Shown here piece after piece: positions 52,145-61,477 of a stretch of DNA of 64,000 nucleotides. A program made the position numbers and the translations under genes. How positions within the stretch are numbered: the stretch's first letter is position 1; every line of letters starts with the position of its first letter. The notes below the pieces were generated by a model. It ran no database searches. It was not told the DNA's origin and saw only the letters and a list, made by a program, of their open reading frames with translations. Source of the DNA: an uncultured Planctomycetota bacterium. GTDB lineage: Bacteria; Planctomycetota; Planctomycetia; Gemmatales; HRBIN36. The stretch is taken from assembly GCA_937944855.1 (NCBI GenBank), contig CALFAY010000032.1, positions 74,194 to 138,193 on the forward strand, read 5' to 3'.

Positions 52145-55100
52145 ATGACCACTGTCCTACGTCTGATGGCTGTTGCTGCGGTACTGGGCGCGGTAGCCGT
52201 CATCCTGCACTCACCCCTGTTTGGCGATTCTGCCACGGACAAAGACCCGCTGCGGAGACCGCTGCCTCCGGAAAAGAGCCGGTCCGTCGAGGAGCGAAGT
52301 GCGGATGCGGCCGAGAGCTTCCTCGGAAAGATCGCCGCTGCGAAGTTTGCTCAGGACGGCATTCTTACCTATCAGACCAAGGACGGCGAGACGCTGTTTG
52401 CCCTGAAAGTTCAGCCGAAGCTGGCCGCCACCCCCTCCCGTCCAACCGATTACGCTGTGCTCGTGGACACGACGGCCAGCCAGGCAGGTCCGTTCCACTT
52501 CATTCAGCGGGTGTTGCTGAACAACTTGGTCAAATCCCTCAAGCCAGATGACCGCATCTCGATTTGGAACGTCAACACCCGGCCCCTCGAGCTAACGCAT
52601 GGCTTTGTGGCCCCCAAGCCAGAATCTGTCGGCGAGGCGCTGAAGGACTTGGACAGGTTCGTGCCCATGGGAGCGGCAGACCTCAAGACGGCCATCGAAC
52701 GGGCGGTAGCGGGCTTTGAAAACCGAGCGGGGCGGAAACAGGTTCTGCTGTACGTTGGCGATGGCATGAGCACCCTCAATCCGCTCAAATCCAAGGAAAT
52801 CGCCGAGCTTTCGCGGAACATGGTCGAACGGCGCATCACGTTCTTCCCCGTGCCCCTGGGACCGATGTTCGACCCGCAAGTGATTCATGGCCTGGCCACG
52901 GCGACCGGCGGTACCGCCCTGCGGGTCGATGTCCGTGAGAGCGTGGAAACGACCCTGAAACGGTTCACCGATGCGATCCATCAACCGATCCTCTATCCAG
53001 ACGCCATTCGCTTCCCCGCGGAAGTGGCCGAGTTCTATCCGTCCCGGCTTCCTCCTCTCCGCGGCGATGCCCCCACGCTGGTGGTCGGCCGGTTCAAGGA
53101 CGTGCCTGAATCCCTGGAGTTCACGATTGCCGGCAAAGTGGAAGATCGGCCTTACGAAGCTCGCCTCAGCGACAAGGTCCAGGCAAGTTCCAATGACTGC
53201 TTCTTCCTGACCTCGATGGTGCAGCAGTGGAAGAAAGCCAATGATCAACCAGCACTTTTGCGGGCGGACCGCACCCTGGCTTTCGCCTTCGAGCAAATGA
53301 ACGTCGCTCGGGACGAACTTCTGGCTCAGGCTCGGATCGCCCTGGCTCATGATCAGCTGGAGGTGGCGGCCAAGCTCTTCGCTCAAGCCGAGGAGATGGA
53401 TCCGTCCGACCCGGCGGCCCGTTCCGGCACGCTGTTGGTCCAGCACATGCAGAAGAAACGCCAAAAACAACTGGCGATGGCTCAGGAACAAGATCGAGGC
53501 GCGAACCAGGGCGGCGGTCAGCCTCCGGCGGGGGCCCAGGAAGAGGACGCCCTGAAGCGGGTTGAACAACAGCGCCTTATAGAGGAACAGCGCGTCAAAC
53601 TGGAGGTTCAGCAGGCCATTCGTCAGGCTCGGGCGGAGCTGAACACCTCTCCTGAACTGGCCATCGAGCGCCTGAAACTACTCCTGGACACCGTCCAACG
53701 GCACCCGGACATCCGGGAGGAACTGCGTCGCGATCTGGCCCGTCAACTGGAGAATGAAACGCGAGCAGCGACGCTCCAGGCGGAGCGCATCCGAGCGGCC
53801 CGAATCGAAAACGACCGACGCCTGGCTCAGGCTCGGGCACAGGCTGAACTTCAGGCCCAAAGGGCCCAGCGCGAGCAGAACATCGCTACGGCCCTGGCCC
53901 AATTCCGGAATCTGATGGATCAAGCCCGGTACGAGGAAGCCTATCGTCAGGCCCTGATCGGAAAGGAACTGGCTCCGGATCTGGTCCAGGCAGAACAAGC
54001 TCGCTTCCAGTCGCTGTATGCCAGCAACCTAAGGGCCTACAACGAGATCATTGAAGCCAAGCGGGATAACTTCCTGGCTACGCTCAACTTGGTGGATCGG
54101 TCGGGAATTCCGTTCCCGGACGAACCGCCGATCCAGTACCCTCCAGCGAGCTTTTTCAAGAATTCACTGTACCGAAATTGGGGCGAACTGTCCGAGCACC
54201 GCATCAAGCGGTGGTCGGTCCAGACATTCGAGGATCGTCCCGATCGGTTGACAGAAGCTCTGGAACTCCAGTCATTGATGTATCAGCCGACGGACAAGCT
54301 CCGCAGCGGCTTCGATCCGGGCACCGGTCTCAAGGACGCACTGGAAACGATCGAACGGCTTGTCAGTACACCTTCGCTGCCTGTCAACTTCCGGATCAAC
54401 TACAAGTCGTTCAAAGAGGAAGCCAATGAAGAACCGGACGCCGTGGACAACAAGCCGGTGAGCCTGCCCGGGTTGCCGAAAGGATCCAAGATCGCTCTCG
54501 GCTCGCTCCTGGCCGAGCTGCTGGCTCAGGTGGATGCTGAGTACATCGTTCGCCGTGATCACATCGAAATCACACACTACAAGGCCCAGATCGCGGAAAA
54601 GGCCATTCGCGTTTATCCCGTCGGCGAATTGGTCATCATGCTCAACAACCCAATGCTCGCCATGGGTGGCATGGGCGGCTTTGGCGGTGGGTTCCCCGGC
54701 GGCTTTGGTGGACTCGGTGGCTTTGGCGGTGGCGGGTTCCCCGGCGGCTTTGGCGGTCTGGGTGGGTTCGGTGGCGGCTTAGGTGGGTTCGGCGGTTTGG
54801 GTGGGTTCGGTGGCGGCTTTGGCGGTGGCGGGTTCTTCGGAGTCAATGACCCGATGACCCGCACCATGAATGCTAACAATTTGATGAACCTTATCCGCAA
54901 TGTCGTCGGACGCCGGGATGAGTGGTACGAGGATCCGAACGCTCAGGCGGGGGCCGGCGGCGGGCTGGGCGGACCAGGCGGCGGCGGTCTGGGAGGTCCG
55001 GCAGGAGGCGGCGGAGCCGGTTTCGGGTTCGGCGGGCCGGTCTTCTCCGGCGGTACTACGGATCCCAACGCCAACGACATCGCCTATTTCGACCCAGTCA

Positions 55101-56683
55101 TGGCTCTGGTGGTCAAGGGAACCACTCGCTTCAATCCGCGATTGGCCCCGCCACGACCTGGGCGGGAGGATGCAGCTGGAGCTATGCTGGATCCCCCCGG
55201 CAAAGACAGGATTCTTGCCAGTGGCGGACCAAACGCTCCGGAAAAGAAGCCCGGTGGAAAAGGATCTGAGGACAACGGCTTGGCTTCCGCGAACGCGGAA
55301 CAATCTAAACCGACGGTTTCCGCCAACGGAGCCAAGGACGAAGTGGCTTCCGCCAATCTTGATCCCAAGGTGATCTGGGACGAAGCCTTGGCCAAGAGTC
55401 AACCGCAAAGTGCGTTTCTAATCGCTGCCGCTTCGTTCCTGGCTGAGTACGGCAAATTTGACCACTCGGCTGAGTTGCTCAAGGCAGCAATTCGTCGGGG
55501 CGTGATGGCCCGGCCGTGGATGTTCGAGGCCATCGGCTGCGCCTTGGAGATTTGCCACGGCGATCCGGAAGAAATCGAGCGCGCCTACTTGTCTGCCGCA
55601 GACCTGAGGCCCAATGATGCCGAGGGCTATCTGCTGGCGGCGAAGGTGATGGCAACGCATCGCAAGCACGCCCGAGCGATCGAGTTCTGTCGTCACAGTG
55701 CCGCCCTCCTGCCGGGCTTGCCGCAGGCTTATCTCCAAGCCCTCGACATCGCCCTGGAAGCGAAGGATGTCAAGGGCATGGCTTGGGCGGCGGAAAACCT
55801 GCTCTCCCGCGAGTGGCCGGTTAACCAGAGCGATATTGTGCACCGTGCCAGAAAAGCAGTCGCCGACTTAGCTGCGAAGCTGGCGGTGGAAGGCCGCGCC
55901 CACGAGGCGGAGGAGCTGGTCAAGACGAGCGAAAGGCCAAGCCCGCGTGACTTGGTGATCCGGCTCCAATGGCAGGGAGAAGCGGATCTTGACCTTGTCG
56001 TCTCCGAGCCGACCGGCACGGAATGTTCTTTCCGCTCTCGCTTGACTCCGGCGGGAGGCGTGCTGCAAGGGGACCTCGCTGCCGAGGCGCGTACCGAAGT
56101 TTACTCAGCCGCCAAGGCGTTCCCCGGAGAGTTCCGGGTGACGGTACGCCGCGTCTGGGGCAGGCCGGTCGCCAACAAGGCGACGCTGGAAATCATCCGG
56201 CACCAGAGCACCGATGCCGAGGAAGTGCAACGGGAAACGATCTTTCTGGACGGCGAATCGCCGATCACCGTGAAGCTGGATCGCGGCCGACGCACTTCGT
56301 TGGAGGAAGTCCCACCGCTGGACAGCGTCCGGCAAGCCTTCCAGACCACCCCGGCGGAAGATCGTGCTCAGGTCGAGCAGCAGTTGCGTAAGCTCGCCTT
56401 GCCGATCACGGTCGGCATCGACGATGGCCGATTCCGGGCAGGCATGGCCCAGCGGGCGGTACGCAGCCGTCCATCGCCGTCTCTGCTGGAACGGATGGGC
56501 CAGAACGCTGAAGATGTCGTGCATCACAGCACGGTCAAGCCGTACCTCAATAGCGGTCTGAGCTTCACGGCTCAAACGAGCCGATCGGCGGACGGCAACG
56601 GTCTGCTGCTGAAATTCAAGCCGGTGTTCAGCCACCTGGAAGAGCGTCTGCCGACCCTGCCGGTGGTGCCCGGCGGACAGTGA
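52145..56683 (+). CDS. Giant exported VWA-like protein with Gly-rich tract and DUF2135-like end
   Basis: 1512 residues from ATG 52145 (GGAG nine nt upstream; 52130 is a second ATG). The signal or anchor helix is about 5-25. A VWA-type domain (about 95-270) shows VDTTAS, a degenerate MIDAS (Asp106, Thr108, Ser110), and YVGDGMSTL. A long Gln/Arg/Glu coiled coil covers about 425-610. A beta domain near 745-835 (ends KAIRVYPVGELVIML) resembles secretin/STN-type modules. The Gly-Phe tract is about 841-899, with a second Gly-rich segment near 940-975. TPR-like helices cover about 1085-1255. A DUF2135-like module lies near 1270-1385 (LQWQGEADLDLVVSEP), then a short conserved-looking C-terminus. Role unknown; envelope scaffold or adhesin is plausible. 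Confidence 0.85.
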   Translation: MTTVLRLMAVAAVLGAVAVILHSPLFGDSATDKDPLRRPLPPEKSRSVEERSADAAESFLGKIAAAKFAQDGILTYQTKDGETLFALKVQPKLAATPSRPTDYAVLVDTTASQAGPFHFIQRVLLNNLVKSLKPDDRISIWNVNTRPLELTHGFVAPKPESVGEALKDLDRFVPMGAADLKTAIERAVAGFENRAGRKQVLLYVGDGMSTLNPLKSKEIAELSRNMVERRITFFPVPLGPMFDPQVIHGLATATGGTALRVDVRESVETTLKRFTDAIHQPILYPDAIRFPAEVAEFYPSRLPPLRGDAPTLVVGRFKDVPESLEFTIAGKVEDRPYEARLSDKVQASSNDCFFLTSMVQQWKKANDQPALLRADRTLAFAFEQMNVARDELLAQARIALAHDQLEVAAKLFAQAEEMDPSDPAARSGTLLVQHMQKKRQKQLAMAQEQDRGANQGGGQPPAGAQEEDALKRVEQQRLIEEQRVKLEVQQAIRQARAELNTSPELAIERLKLLLDTVQRHPDIREELRRDLARQLENETRAATLQAERIRAARIENDRRLAQARAQAELQAQRAQREQNIATALAQFRNLMDQARYEEAYRQALIGKELAPDLVQAEQARFQSLYASNLRAYNEIIEAKRDNFLATLNLVDRSGIPFPDEPPIQYPPASFFKNSLYRNWGELSEHRIKRWSVQTFEDRPDRLTEALELQSLMYQPTDKLRSGFDPGTGLKDALETIERLVSTPSLPVNFRINYKSFKEEANEEPDAVDNKPVSLPGLPKGSKIALGSLLAELLAQVDAEYIVRRDHIEITHYKAQIAEKAIRVYPVGELVIMLNNPMLAMGGMGGFGGGFPGGFGGLGGFGGGGFPGGFGGLGGFGGGLGGFGGLGGFGGGFGGGGFFGVNDPMTRTMNANNLMNLIRNVVGRRDEWYEDPNAQAGAGGGLGGPGGGGLGGPAGGGGAGFGFGGPVFSGGTTDPNANDIAYFDPVMALVVKGTTRFNPRLAPPRPGREDAAGAMLDPPGKDRILASGGPNAPEKKPGGKGSEDNGLASANAEQSKPTVSANGAKDEVASANLDPKVIWDEALAKSQPQSAFLIAAASFLAEYGKFDHSAELLKAAIRRGVMARPWMFEAIGCALEICHGDPEEIERAYLSAADLRPNDAEGYLLAAKVMATHRKHARAIEFCRHSAALLPGLPQAYLQALDIALEAKDVKGMAWAAENLLSREWPVNQSDIVHRARKAVADLAAKLAVEGRAHEAEELVKTSERPSPRDLVIRLQWQGEADLDLVVSEPTGTECSFRSRLTPAGGVLQGDLAAEARTEVYSAAKAFPGEFRVTVRRVWGRPVANKATLEIIRHQSTDAEEVQRETIFLDGESPITVKLDRGRRTSLEEVPPLDSVRQAFQTTPAEDRAQVEQQLRKLALPITVGIDDGRFRAGMAQRAVRSRPSPSLLERMGQNAEDVVHHSTVKPYLNSGLSFTAQTSRSADGNGLLLKFKPVFSHLEERLPTLPVVPGGQ
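54665..54841. repeat. Gly-Phe tandem-like coding repeat
   Basis: Repeated GGFGGLGGFGGG units encoded by near-identical DNA (GGCGGCTTTGGTGG-like) over about 59 codons. The repetition is at nucleotide level, so length variation between strains is likely. Confidence 0.85.
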
Positions 56684-56717
56684 CGTGGCAGTGCCCTCCT
56701 TGGTGGAATGCAACTCC

Positions 56718-56747
56718 AGGCCCACGGATCGCACCGTCCGTGGGCCT
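56718..56747 (+). terminator. Intrinsic terminator after the VWA gene
   Basis: 11-bp perfect stem (AGGCCCACGGA with TCCGTGGGCCT), 8-nt loop, followed by TTCCCTT. Confidence 0.8.
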
Positions 56748-56779
56748 TTCCCTTGCGGCTTCTTACCAAGCCCGTTAAG

Positions 56780-56798
56780 TTGACTGAAAAGCAGTCAA
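56780..56798. promoter_or_regulatory. Inverted repeat before AroDE
   Basis: TTGACTG (56780-56786), 5-nt loop AAAAG, CAGTCAA (56792-56798), 31 nt before the AroDE start. It may be an operator, and its left arm also resembles a -35 box, but there is no matching -10. Confidence 0.35.
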
Positions 56799-56829
56799 GT
56801 TTCGCCGCGAGTCCTTATCCCATACGGCC

Positions 56830-58332
56830 ATGATTTGTGTGAGCATCGGTCGCACTCGGCACAAGATGATGCTTCTGGAGATTCAGGAAGCAGCCAAACA
56901 AGGGGCCGAGATGATCGAGGTGCGTCTGGATTTCCTCGCGCGACCTCCAGACTTCAAACGTATCCTCGCCGTCAAACCCTGTCCGATGGTTGTCACGGTA
57001 CGCCGTCAAGCGGATGGCGGACGCTGGACCCGGAACGAGTCCGAACGTCTCATGCTCCTCCGTCAAGCCATCGTGGCCGGCTTCGAGTGGGTCGATCTGG
57101 AAACCGACGTGATCGACCAGGTGCCGCGCTATCGGGACGTGAAACGGATTGTCAGCTACCACAATCTCCGCGAAATGCCCGCGGATCTCGAAGCGATTCA
57201 CGAGCGGATGTGCCAGCAGGATGCCGACGTCGTCAAGCTGGCCGTGCGAGCCGAATGTCCCGAGGACAACTTGCGGGTATTACGCCTGTGCGGGTCCACA
57301 GCTAAGCCGACGGTGGCGATCTGCATCGGTGACTTCGGCACGCCCAGTCGGGTGCTGGCCGGCCGTTTCGGTGCTCCCTTCACCTATGCCGCCTTCAACC
57401 GCGAACGTGGCATCGCTCCCGGCATCCTGTCCTTCGACGACATGAAAAACGTCTATCACTACGACCAGATTGAAAAGGACAGCCGGGTGTACGCCGTCGT
57501 CGGCGATCCGATAGGCCACAGCCTCAGTCCTCTGGTCCACAATGCCGCGTTCCGCGCGCTGGGACTGAATTGCATCTATGTGCCGATCCGAGTTCCACGC
57601 GGCGATCTGGCCAAGGTCGTGCAGCGTTTCCAGGAAATCCCGATTTCCGGCTACAGCGTCACGATCCCGCACAAGGAATCGGCGGCTCTTCTTGCCAGGG
57701 AGAAGGACTCCTACGTCGAGTGGACGCAGGCGGCCAACACTCTGGTCCGCCGGGAAGACGGAAGTTTCGCCGCATTCAACACGGACTGTCCGGCGGCGAT
57801 AGAAGCCCTCAAAGCAGGGATGGAGAAGCTCGAAGGCGGGGCCATCCTCGCCGGACGAACGGTCCTGTTGCTGGGGGCAGGCGGAGCGGCCCGGGCCTTA
57901 GCTCACACGCTTCATCGGGAGGGCGCTCTGGTCATCATCTCCAATCGCACTTCCGAGAAGGCTCATGCCCTGGCTTCCGAGGTCGGCTGCCGATCCATCG
58001 ACTGGAACGCCCGCCATTCCGTGATTGCCGAGATCGTCATCAACTGCACCTCGGTCGGCATGCATCCCAACCTCGACGAAAGCCCCATTCACCACAGCTT
58101 CCTGAGACCGAATCTGGTGGTCTTCGACATCGTGTACAATCCCGAAACCACCCTGCTTGTGAAGGAAGCCCGTGACCGGGGTTGCCACGTCATCACCGGG
58201 GTCGAGATGTTCATCCGCCAGGCGGCCTACCAGTTCAAACTCTTCACCGGACGGGAACCGCCTGTGGACGTGATGCGGAAGGTCGTCCGCCGGGCCTTGT
58301 CCCCCGTGCAACTCCGGGAAGTGCCGACATGA
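56830..58332 (+). CDS. aroDE: Bifunctional 3-dehydroquinate dehydratase/shikimate dehydrogenase (AroDE)
   Basis: 500 residues combining steps three and four of the shikimate pathway. Type I dehydratase at about 1-215: catalytic His111 (VSYHN) and Schiff-base Lys136 (DVVKLAV). Shikimate dehydrogenase at about 220-490: GDPIGHSLSP (225-234), Lys282 in VTIPHKES, Asp319 in FNTDCP, NADP-binding GAGGAA (349-354) and NRTSEK. Such fusions are known from plants, chlamydiae and planctomycetes. The dehydratase half is shorter than E. coli AroD but complete in its motifs. It overlaps aroK by 4 bp. Confidence 0.94.
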   Translation: MICVSIGRTRHKMMLLEIQEAAKQGAEMIEVRLDFLARPPDFKRILAVKPCPMVVTVRRQADGGRWTRNESERLMLLRQAIVAGFEWVDLETDVIDQVPRYRDVKRIVSYHNLREMPADLEAIHERMCQQDADVVKLAVRAECPEDNLRVLRLCGSTAKPTVAICIGDFGTPSRVLAGRFGAPFTYAAFNRERGIAPGILSFDDMKNVYHYDQIEKDSRVYAVVGDPIGHSLSPLVHNAAFRALGLNCIYVPIRVPRGDLAKVVQRFQEIPISGYSVTIPHKESAALLAREKDSYVEWTQAANTLVRREDGSFAAFNTDCPAAIEALKAGMEKLEGGAILAGRTVLLLGAGGAARALAHTLHREGALVIISNRTSEKAHALASEVGCRSIDWNARHSVIAEIVINCTSVGMHPNLDESPIHHSFLRPNLVVFDIVYNPETTLLVKEARDRGCHVITGVEMFIRQAAYQFKLFTGREPPVDVMRKVVRRALSPVQLREVPT

Positions 58333-58883
58333 ACCGGAACCGGGCCGTCGAGCGCGTTTTCCTCATCGGAGCGCGAGGATCGGGAAAGACCACGGCCGGC
58401 CGGTTTGTGGCGGAGCGTCTGGGCTGGCAGATGATTGATGCCGATGAGGAGATCGAACGGCGAGCCGGTCGTTCCATCCGTGAAATCTTCGACCAGGAAG
58501 GCGAATCAGGATTCCGTCAACGGGAAACCGAAGTGCTTCGGAAGATCGCCTCGATCCCGAACTGCGTCATTGCCACGGGGGGCGGAGCGGTCATTCGACC
58601 GGAAAACCGCGACTTGATGCGCCGCAGCGGTCTGGTCGTCTGGCTGACGGCGGACCCCGAAATCCTCTGGCAGCGGATGCAGAGCGATCCACGCAGTTCG
58701 CATCAACGCCCAGCCTTGACGGCACTGGACGGGCTGAACGAAATGCGGACGATTGTGGCCCAGCGGCGGGAGTGGTATGCACAATGTGCCGATCTGACCA
58801 TTGACACGTCGGGACGCTCTCCCCAAGATGTCGCTCAGATGATCCTCGACTTCCTGGCCCGGACAGCCGATGAACTTCGTTGA
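58329..58883 (+). CDS. aroK: Shikimate kinase
   Basis: 184 residues. ATP-dependent phosphorylation of shikimate, the step after AroDE. The P-loop is GARGSGKTT (14-22); DADEEIERRAG with Asp39 binds shikimate and Mg2+; Arg63 lies in GFRQRE; GGGA is at 84-87. The LID region SDPRSSHQRPAL has the conserved RP. It starts in a 4-bp overlap with AroDE and overlaps the prepilin peptidase by 14 bp, so all three are probably co-translated. Confidence 0.94.
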   Translation: MNRNRAVERVFLIGARGSGKTTAGRFVAERLGWQMIDADEEIERRAGRSIREIFDQEGESGFRQRETEVLRKIASIPNCVIATGGGAVIRPENRDLMRRSGLVVWLTADPEILWQRMQSDPRSSHQRPALTALDGLNEMRTIVAQRREWYAQCADLTIDTSGRSPQDVAQMILDFLARTADELR

Positions 58884-60030
58884 TTATCTCGTACAGGAGT
58901 ACCCTTGGTTCTGCTTGCTGTCGGCCTTCGTTTTGGGGGCGATAGCGGGCAGCTTTATCAACGTCTGCGCCATCCGGCTGCCATTGGAGAAGGGCGTGCT
59001 CTGGCCGGGGTCGCGCTGCTCTTCGTGTCTCCAGGAAATCCGCTGGTACGACAATCTGCCACTGCTCAGCTACCTGCGTCTGGGGGGGAAATGTCGCACC
59101 TGCGGTACCCGATTCTCCTCCCGCTACTTCTGGGTGGAGTTCCTGACAGCCTTCGGGTTCGCCTTTCTGCTGTGGGCTGAGGTAATCACGAACCTGCGTG
59201 GACTGACCATTCCGCCGGGAGTGCAGCCCGGCCTGTCAGAGAAGCTGCTGTTCACGTGGTTGTTTCATGCCCTGTTTTTCAGCTTTCTGATGACCGCGAC
59301 CTTGACCGACTTCGATTATCAGGAGATTCCCCTGGCGATCACCGTGGTCGGCACCTTCGTGGGGCTAGTCGCGGGGCTGCTGATGCCCTGGCCGTGGCCG
59401 ACCGATCCGCTGGTCGTCGAACGCATCTTTCCGCTGTGGAACGTGCCGGCCTACAGCAACATGGTGCCGGGAAGCCAGACCGTGTCAGTCCTGCCTGTCG
59501 GGGCACAACTCTGGCCCGTCTGGCTGCCTGTGCCCGACTGGATGGCTCCCGGAACCCCGGTCCTGGGCCTGTTGACCGCCCTGACGGGAGCCGTCGTCGG
59601 CACCGGTATCATGCGCCTGATCCGGGCTGTCTTCTCCTGGGCACTGGGCAAAGAGGCCCTGGGACTTGGCGACGCAGATCTGATGATGATGATCGGGGCC
59701 TTCCTGGGCTGGCAGGCGATTCCGTTTGTGTTGCTGATGGCCGTGGTCATCGGACTGGTGTACGTCCTGGGCGTCGTCGTCATCGAACCCAAGTTTCTCC
59801 GCGGCGAGAGAATGTTCGCCTTCGGTCCGTTTCTGGCCCTGGGCGCGCTTCTGACCCTCTTGTTCTTCTGGCAATTCGTTGGGCTGTCGTGGTATCTGTT
59901 CGAGATCCCCATCCAGGTGTATTTCTTCGAGTGGACTGTGCTCGTGCAGTTTGGCATTCTCCTGAGCGTGGTCGCCCTGGTGGTCACGCTGACTATCCGC
60001 ATGATGAAGCTGGTGGCGGCGGCGTTCTGA
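58870..60030 (+). CDS. pilD: Prepilin peptidase (PilD/GspO, A24 family)
   Basis: 386 residues, an inner-membrane aspartyl protease that cleaves prepilin leader peptides and methylates the new N-terminus. The N-terminal domain has SFINVCAIRLP and paired Cys50-Cys53 and Cys75-Cys78 for zinc. The protease pair is Asp147 (TDFDYQEIP) and Asp268 in GLGDAD. About eight helices. The large loop 174-230 is longer than in E. coli-type enzymes. This gives the enzyme needed to process pilins of the PilM-type machine encoded about 29 kb away. It overlaps aroK by 14 bp. Confidence 0.93.
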   Translation: MNFVDYLVQEYPWFCLLSAFVLGAIAGSFINVCAIRLPLEKGVLWPGSRCSSCLQEIRWYDNLPLLSYLRLGGKCRTCGTRFSSRYFWVEFLTAFGFAFLLWAEVITNLRGLTIPPGVQPGLSEKLLFTWLFHALFFSFLMTATLTDFDYQEIPLAITVVGTFVGLVAGLLMPWPWPTDPLVVERIFPLWNVPAYSNMVPGSQTVSVLPVGAQLWPVWLPVPDWMAPGTPVLGLLTALTGAVVGTGIMRLIRAVFSWALGKEALGLGDADLMMMIGAFLGWQAIPFVLLMAVVIGLVYVLGVVVIEPKFLRGERMFAFGPFLALGALLTLLFFWQFVGLSWYLFEIPIQVYFFEWTVLVQFGILLSVVALVVTLTIRMMKLVAAAF

Positions 60031-60031
60031 G

Positions 60032-60646
60032 ATGCAGAGCATCGTCATCGTCAATTACGGCATGGGCAATTTGCGCAGCGTGCAGAAAGCCCTGGAACGC
60101 TGCGGGACCGCTGCGGCGATCTCCGATAAACCGGACGAGGTCGCCGCCGCCGATCGGCTCATCCTTCCCGGCGTCGGGGCTTTCCGTGATGCGATCGAAC
60201 GTCTGCATTCCGCCGCCCTGGTAGAGCCGGTGCTGGAGCACATCCGTGCCGGCAAGCCGTTTCTCGGCATCTGCCTGGGATTGCAATTGCTTTTCACGAA
60301 AAGCTACGAGGATGGCGAACACACAGGCTTGAATGTCCTCCAGGGCGAAGTGGTGCGCTTCGACGTGCCGCCCGGGTTCAAGGTTCCGCACATGGGCTGG
60401 AACGCAGTGCGTCTGGTGCGGCCCGATCCACTCTGGCAAGGTCTCCCGAATCCTTGTCACATGTACTTCGTGCACTCATATTTTGTCCGACCCGTCGATC
60501 CGAAAGTGGTTGTCGGCGAGGCGGACTATCCGACGCCGTTCGCCGCTGCTGTCCGCCAGGAGAATGTGTTCGCCGTACAATTCCATCCGGAGAAAAGTCA
60601 GAAGCACGGTCTGGCTTTGCTTCACAATTTCGCCACATCCTCATAA
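60032..60646 (+). CDS. hisH: Imidazole glycerol phosphate synthase glutaminase subunit (HisH)
   Basis: 204 residues. A class I glutamine amidotransferase that supplies ammonia to HisF. Cys81 lies in GICLGLQLLF, His185 and Glu187 in FHPEKS, and NYGMGNLRSVQKAL is the family N-terminus. It starts 1 bp after the prepilin peptidase stop. HisF is not in this window; HisA follows 51 bp later. Confidence 0.95.
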   Translation: MQSIVIVNYGMGNLRSVQKALERCGTAAAISDKPDEVAAADRLILPGVGAFRDAIERLHSAALVEPVLEHIRAGKPFLGICLGLQLLFTKSYEDGEHTGLNVLQGEVVRFDVPPGFKVPHMGWNAVRLVRPDPLWQGLPNPCHMYFVHSYFVRPVDPKVVVGEADYPTPFAAAVRQENVFAVQFHPEKSQKHGLALLHNFATSS

Positions 60647-60697
60647 AATGCCGTTTTACCGAAGACGAGCCGACCGGCGTGGCTGCGAGATGAAGCC

Positions 60698-61420
60698 GTG
60701 CTGATCATTCCCGCGATTGATATCCGTGGCGGAAAATGCGTCCGCCTGGAGCAAGGAGACTATGGCCGAGAGAAGGTCTTTGACGCGGACCCGGCAGCGG
60801 CGGCGCGGCGTTGGGCGGAGCAAGGCGCGGCCTGGCTGCACCTGGTGGATCTCGACGGCGCTCGCACGGGACGCACTGTCAATAGCGAAGCGATCGCGGC
60901 CATTACGAATTCGGTGCCGACCCCCTGCCAACTGGGGGGAGGCATCCGCAGCACGGAGGATCTGGACCACGCCTGGAGTCTGGGAATCCGGCGCGTGGTG
61001 ATTGGAACGCAGGCGATCAAGCGGCCGGACTGGTTCGCTGAAGTTGCCGAGGCCTGGCCCGGACGGGTCTTGCTCGGCTTGGACGCTCGCAACGGAATGG
61101 TGGCTGTCGAAGGCTGGCAGGAAACAACGTCCTGCTCAGTATTCGATCTGGTGCGCCAGTTCGCCAAGCTGCCCCTGGCGGGCATCGTCTTCACGGACAT
61201 CAGCCGAGACGGCATGTTGACGGGTCCGAATCTCGACGCCATGAGAAAGATGCGGGAGGCCGTCACGGTACCGCTCATCGCTTCGGGGGGCGTCTCGATC
61301 GTGGAAGACGTCCTCCGGCTGGCCGAAGTCGGGGTCGCTGCCTGCATCGTGGGTCGGGCCTTGTACGAAGGCAAGTTCACATTGGAGGAAGCCCTGCGTC
61401 TGCTGCGGCAGGGGCGATAG
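60698..61420 (+). CDS. hisA: Phosphoribosylformimino-5-aminoimidazole carboxamide ribotide isomerase (HisA)
   Basis: 240 residues from a GTG start. A TIM barrel isomerase of histidine synthesis: Asp8 (AIDIRGGKCVRL) and Asp129 (GLDARNG) are the catalytic acids, QLGGGIR and FTDISRDGMLTGPN bind phosphate. It lies 51 bp after hisH and 57 bp before the EF-G-like gene. Confidence 0.94.
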   Translation: MLIIPAIDIRGGKCVRLEQGDYGREKVFDADPAAAARRWAEQGAAWLHLVDLDGARTGRTVNSEAIAAITNSVPTPCQLGGGIRSTEDLDHAWSLGIRRVVIGTQAIKRPDWFAEVAEAWPGRVLLGLDARNGMVAVEGWQETTSCSVFDLVRQFAKLPLAGIVFTDISRDGMLTGPNLDAMRKMREAVTVPLIASGGVSIVEDVLRLAEVGVAACIVGRALYEGKFTLEEALRLLRQGR

Positions 61421-61477
61421 CGGACTGGTTCCGCTGCGCTGCCGGAGGCGCCGGACAGACGCTGTCACGAGGTTGTC

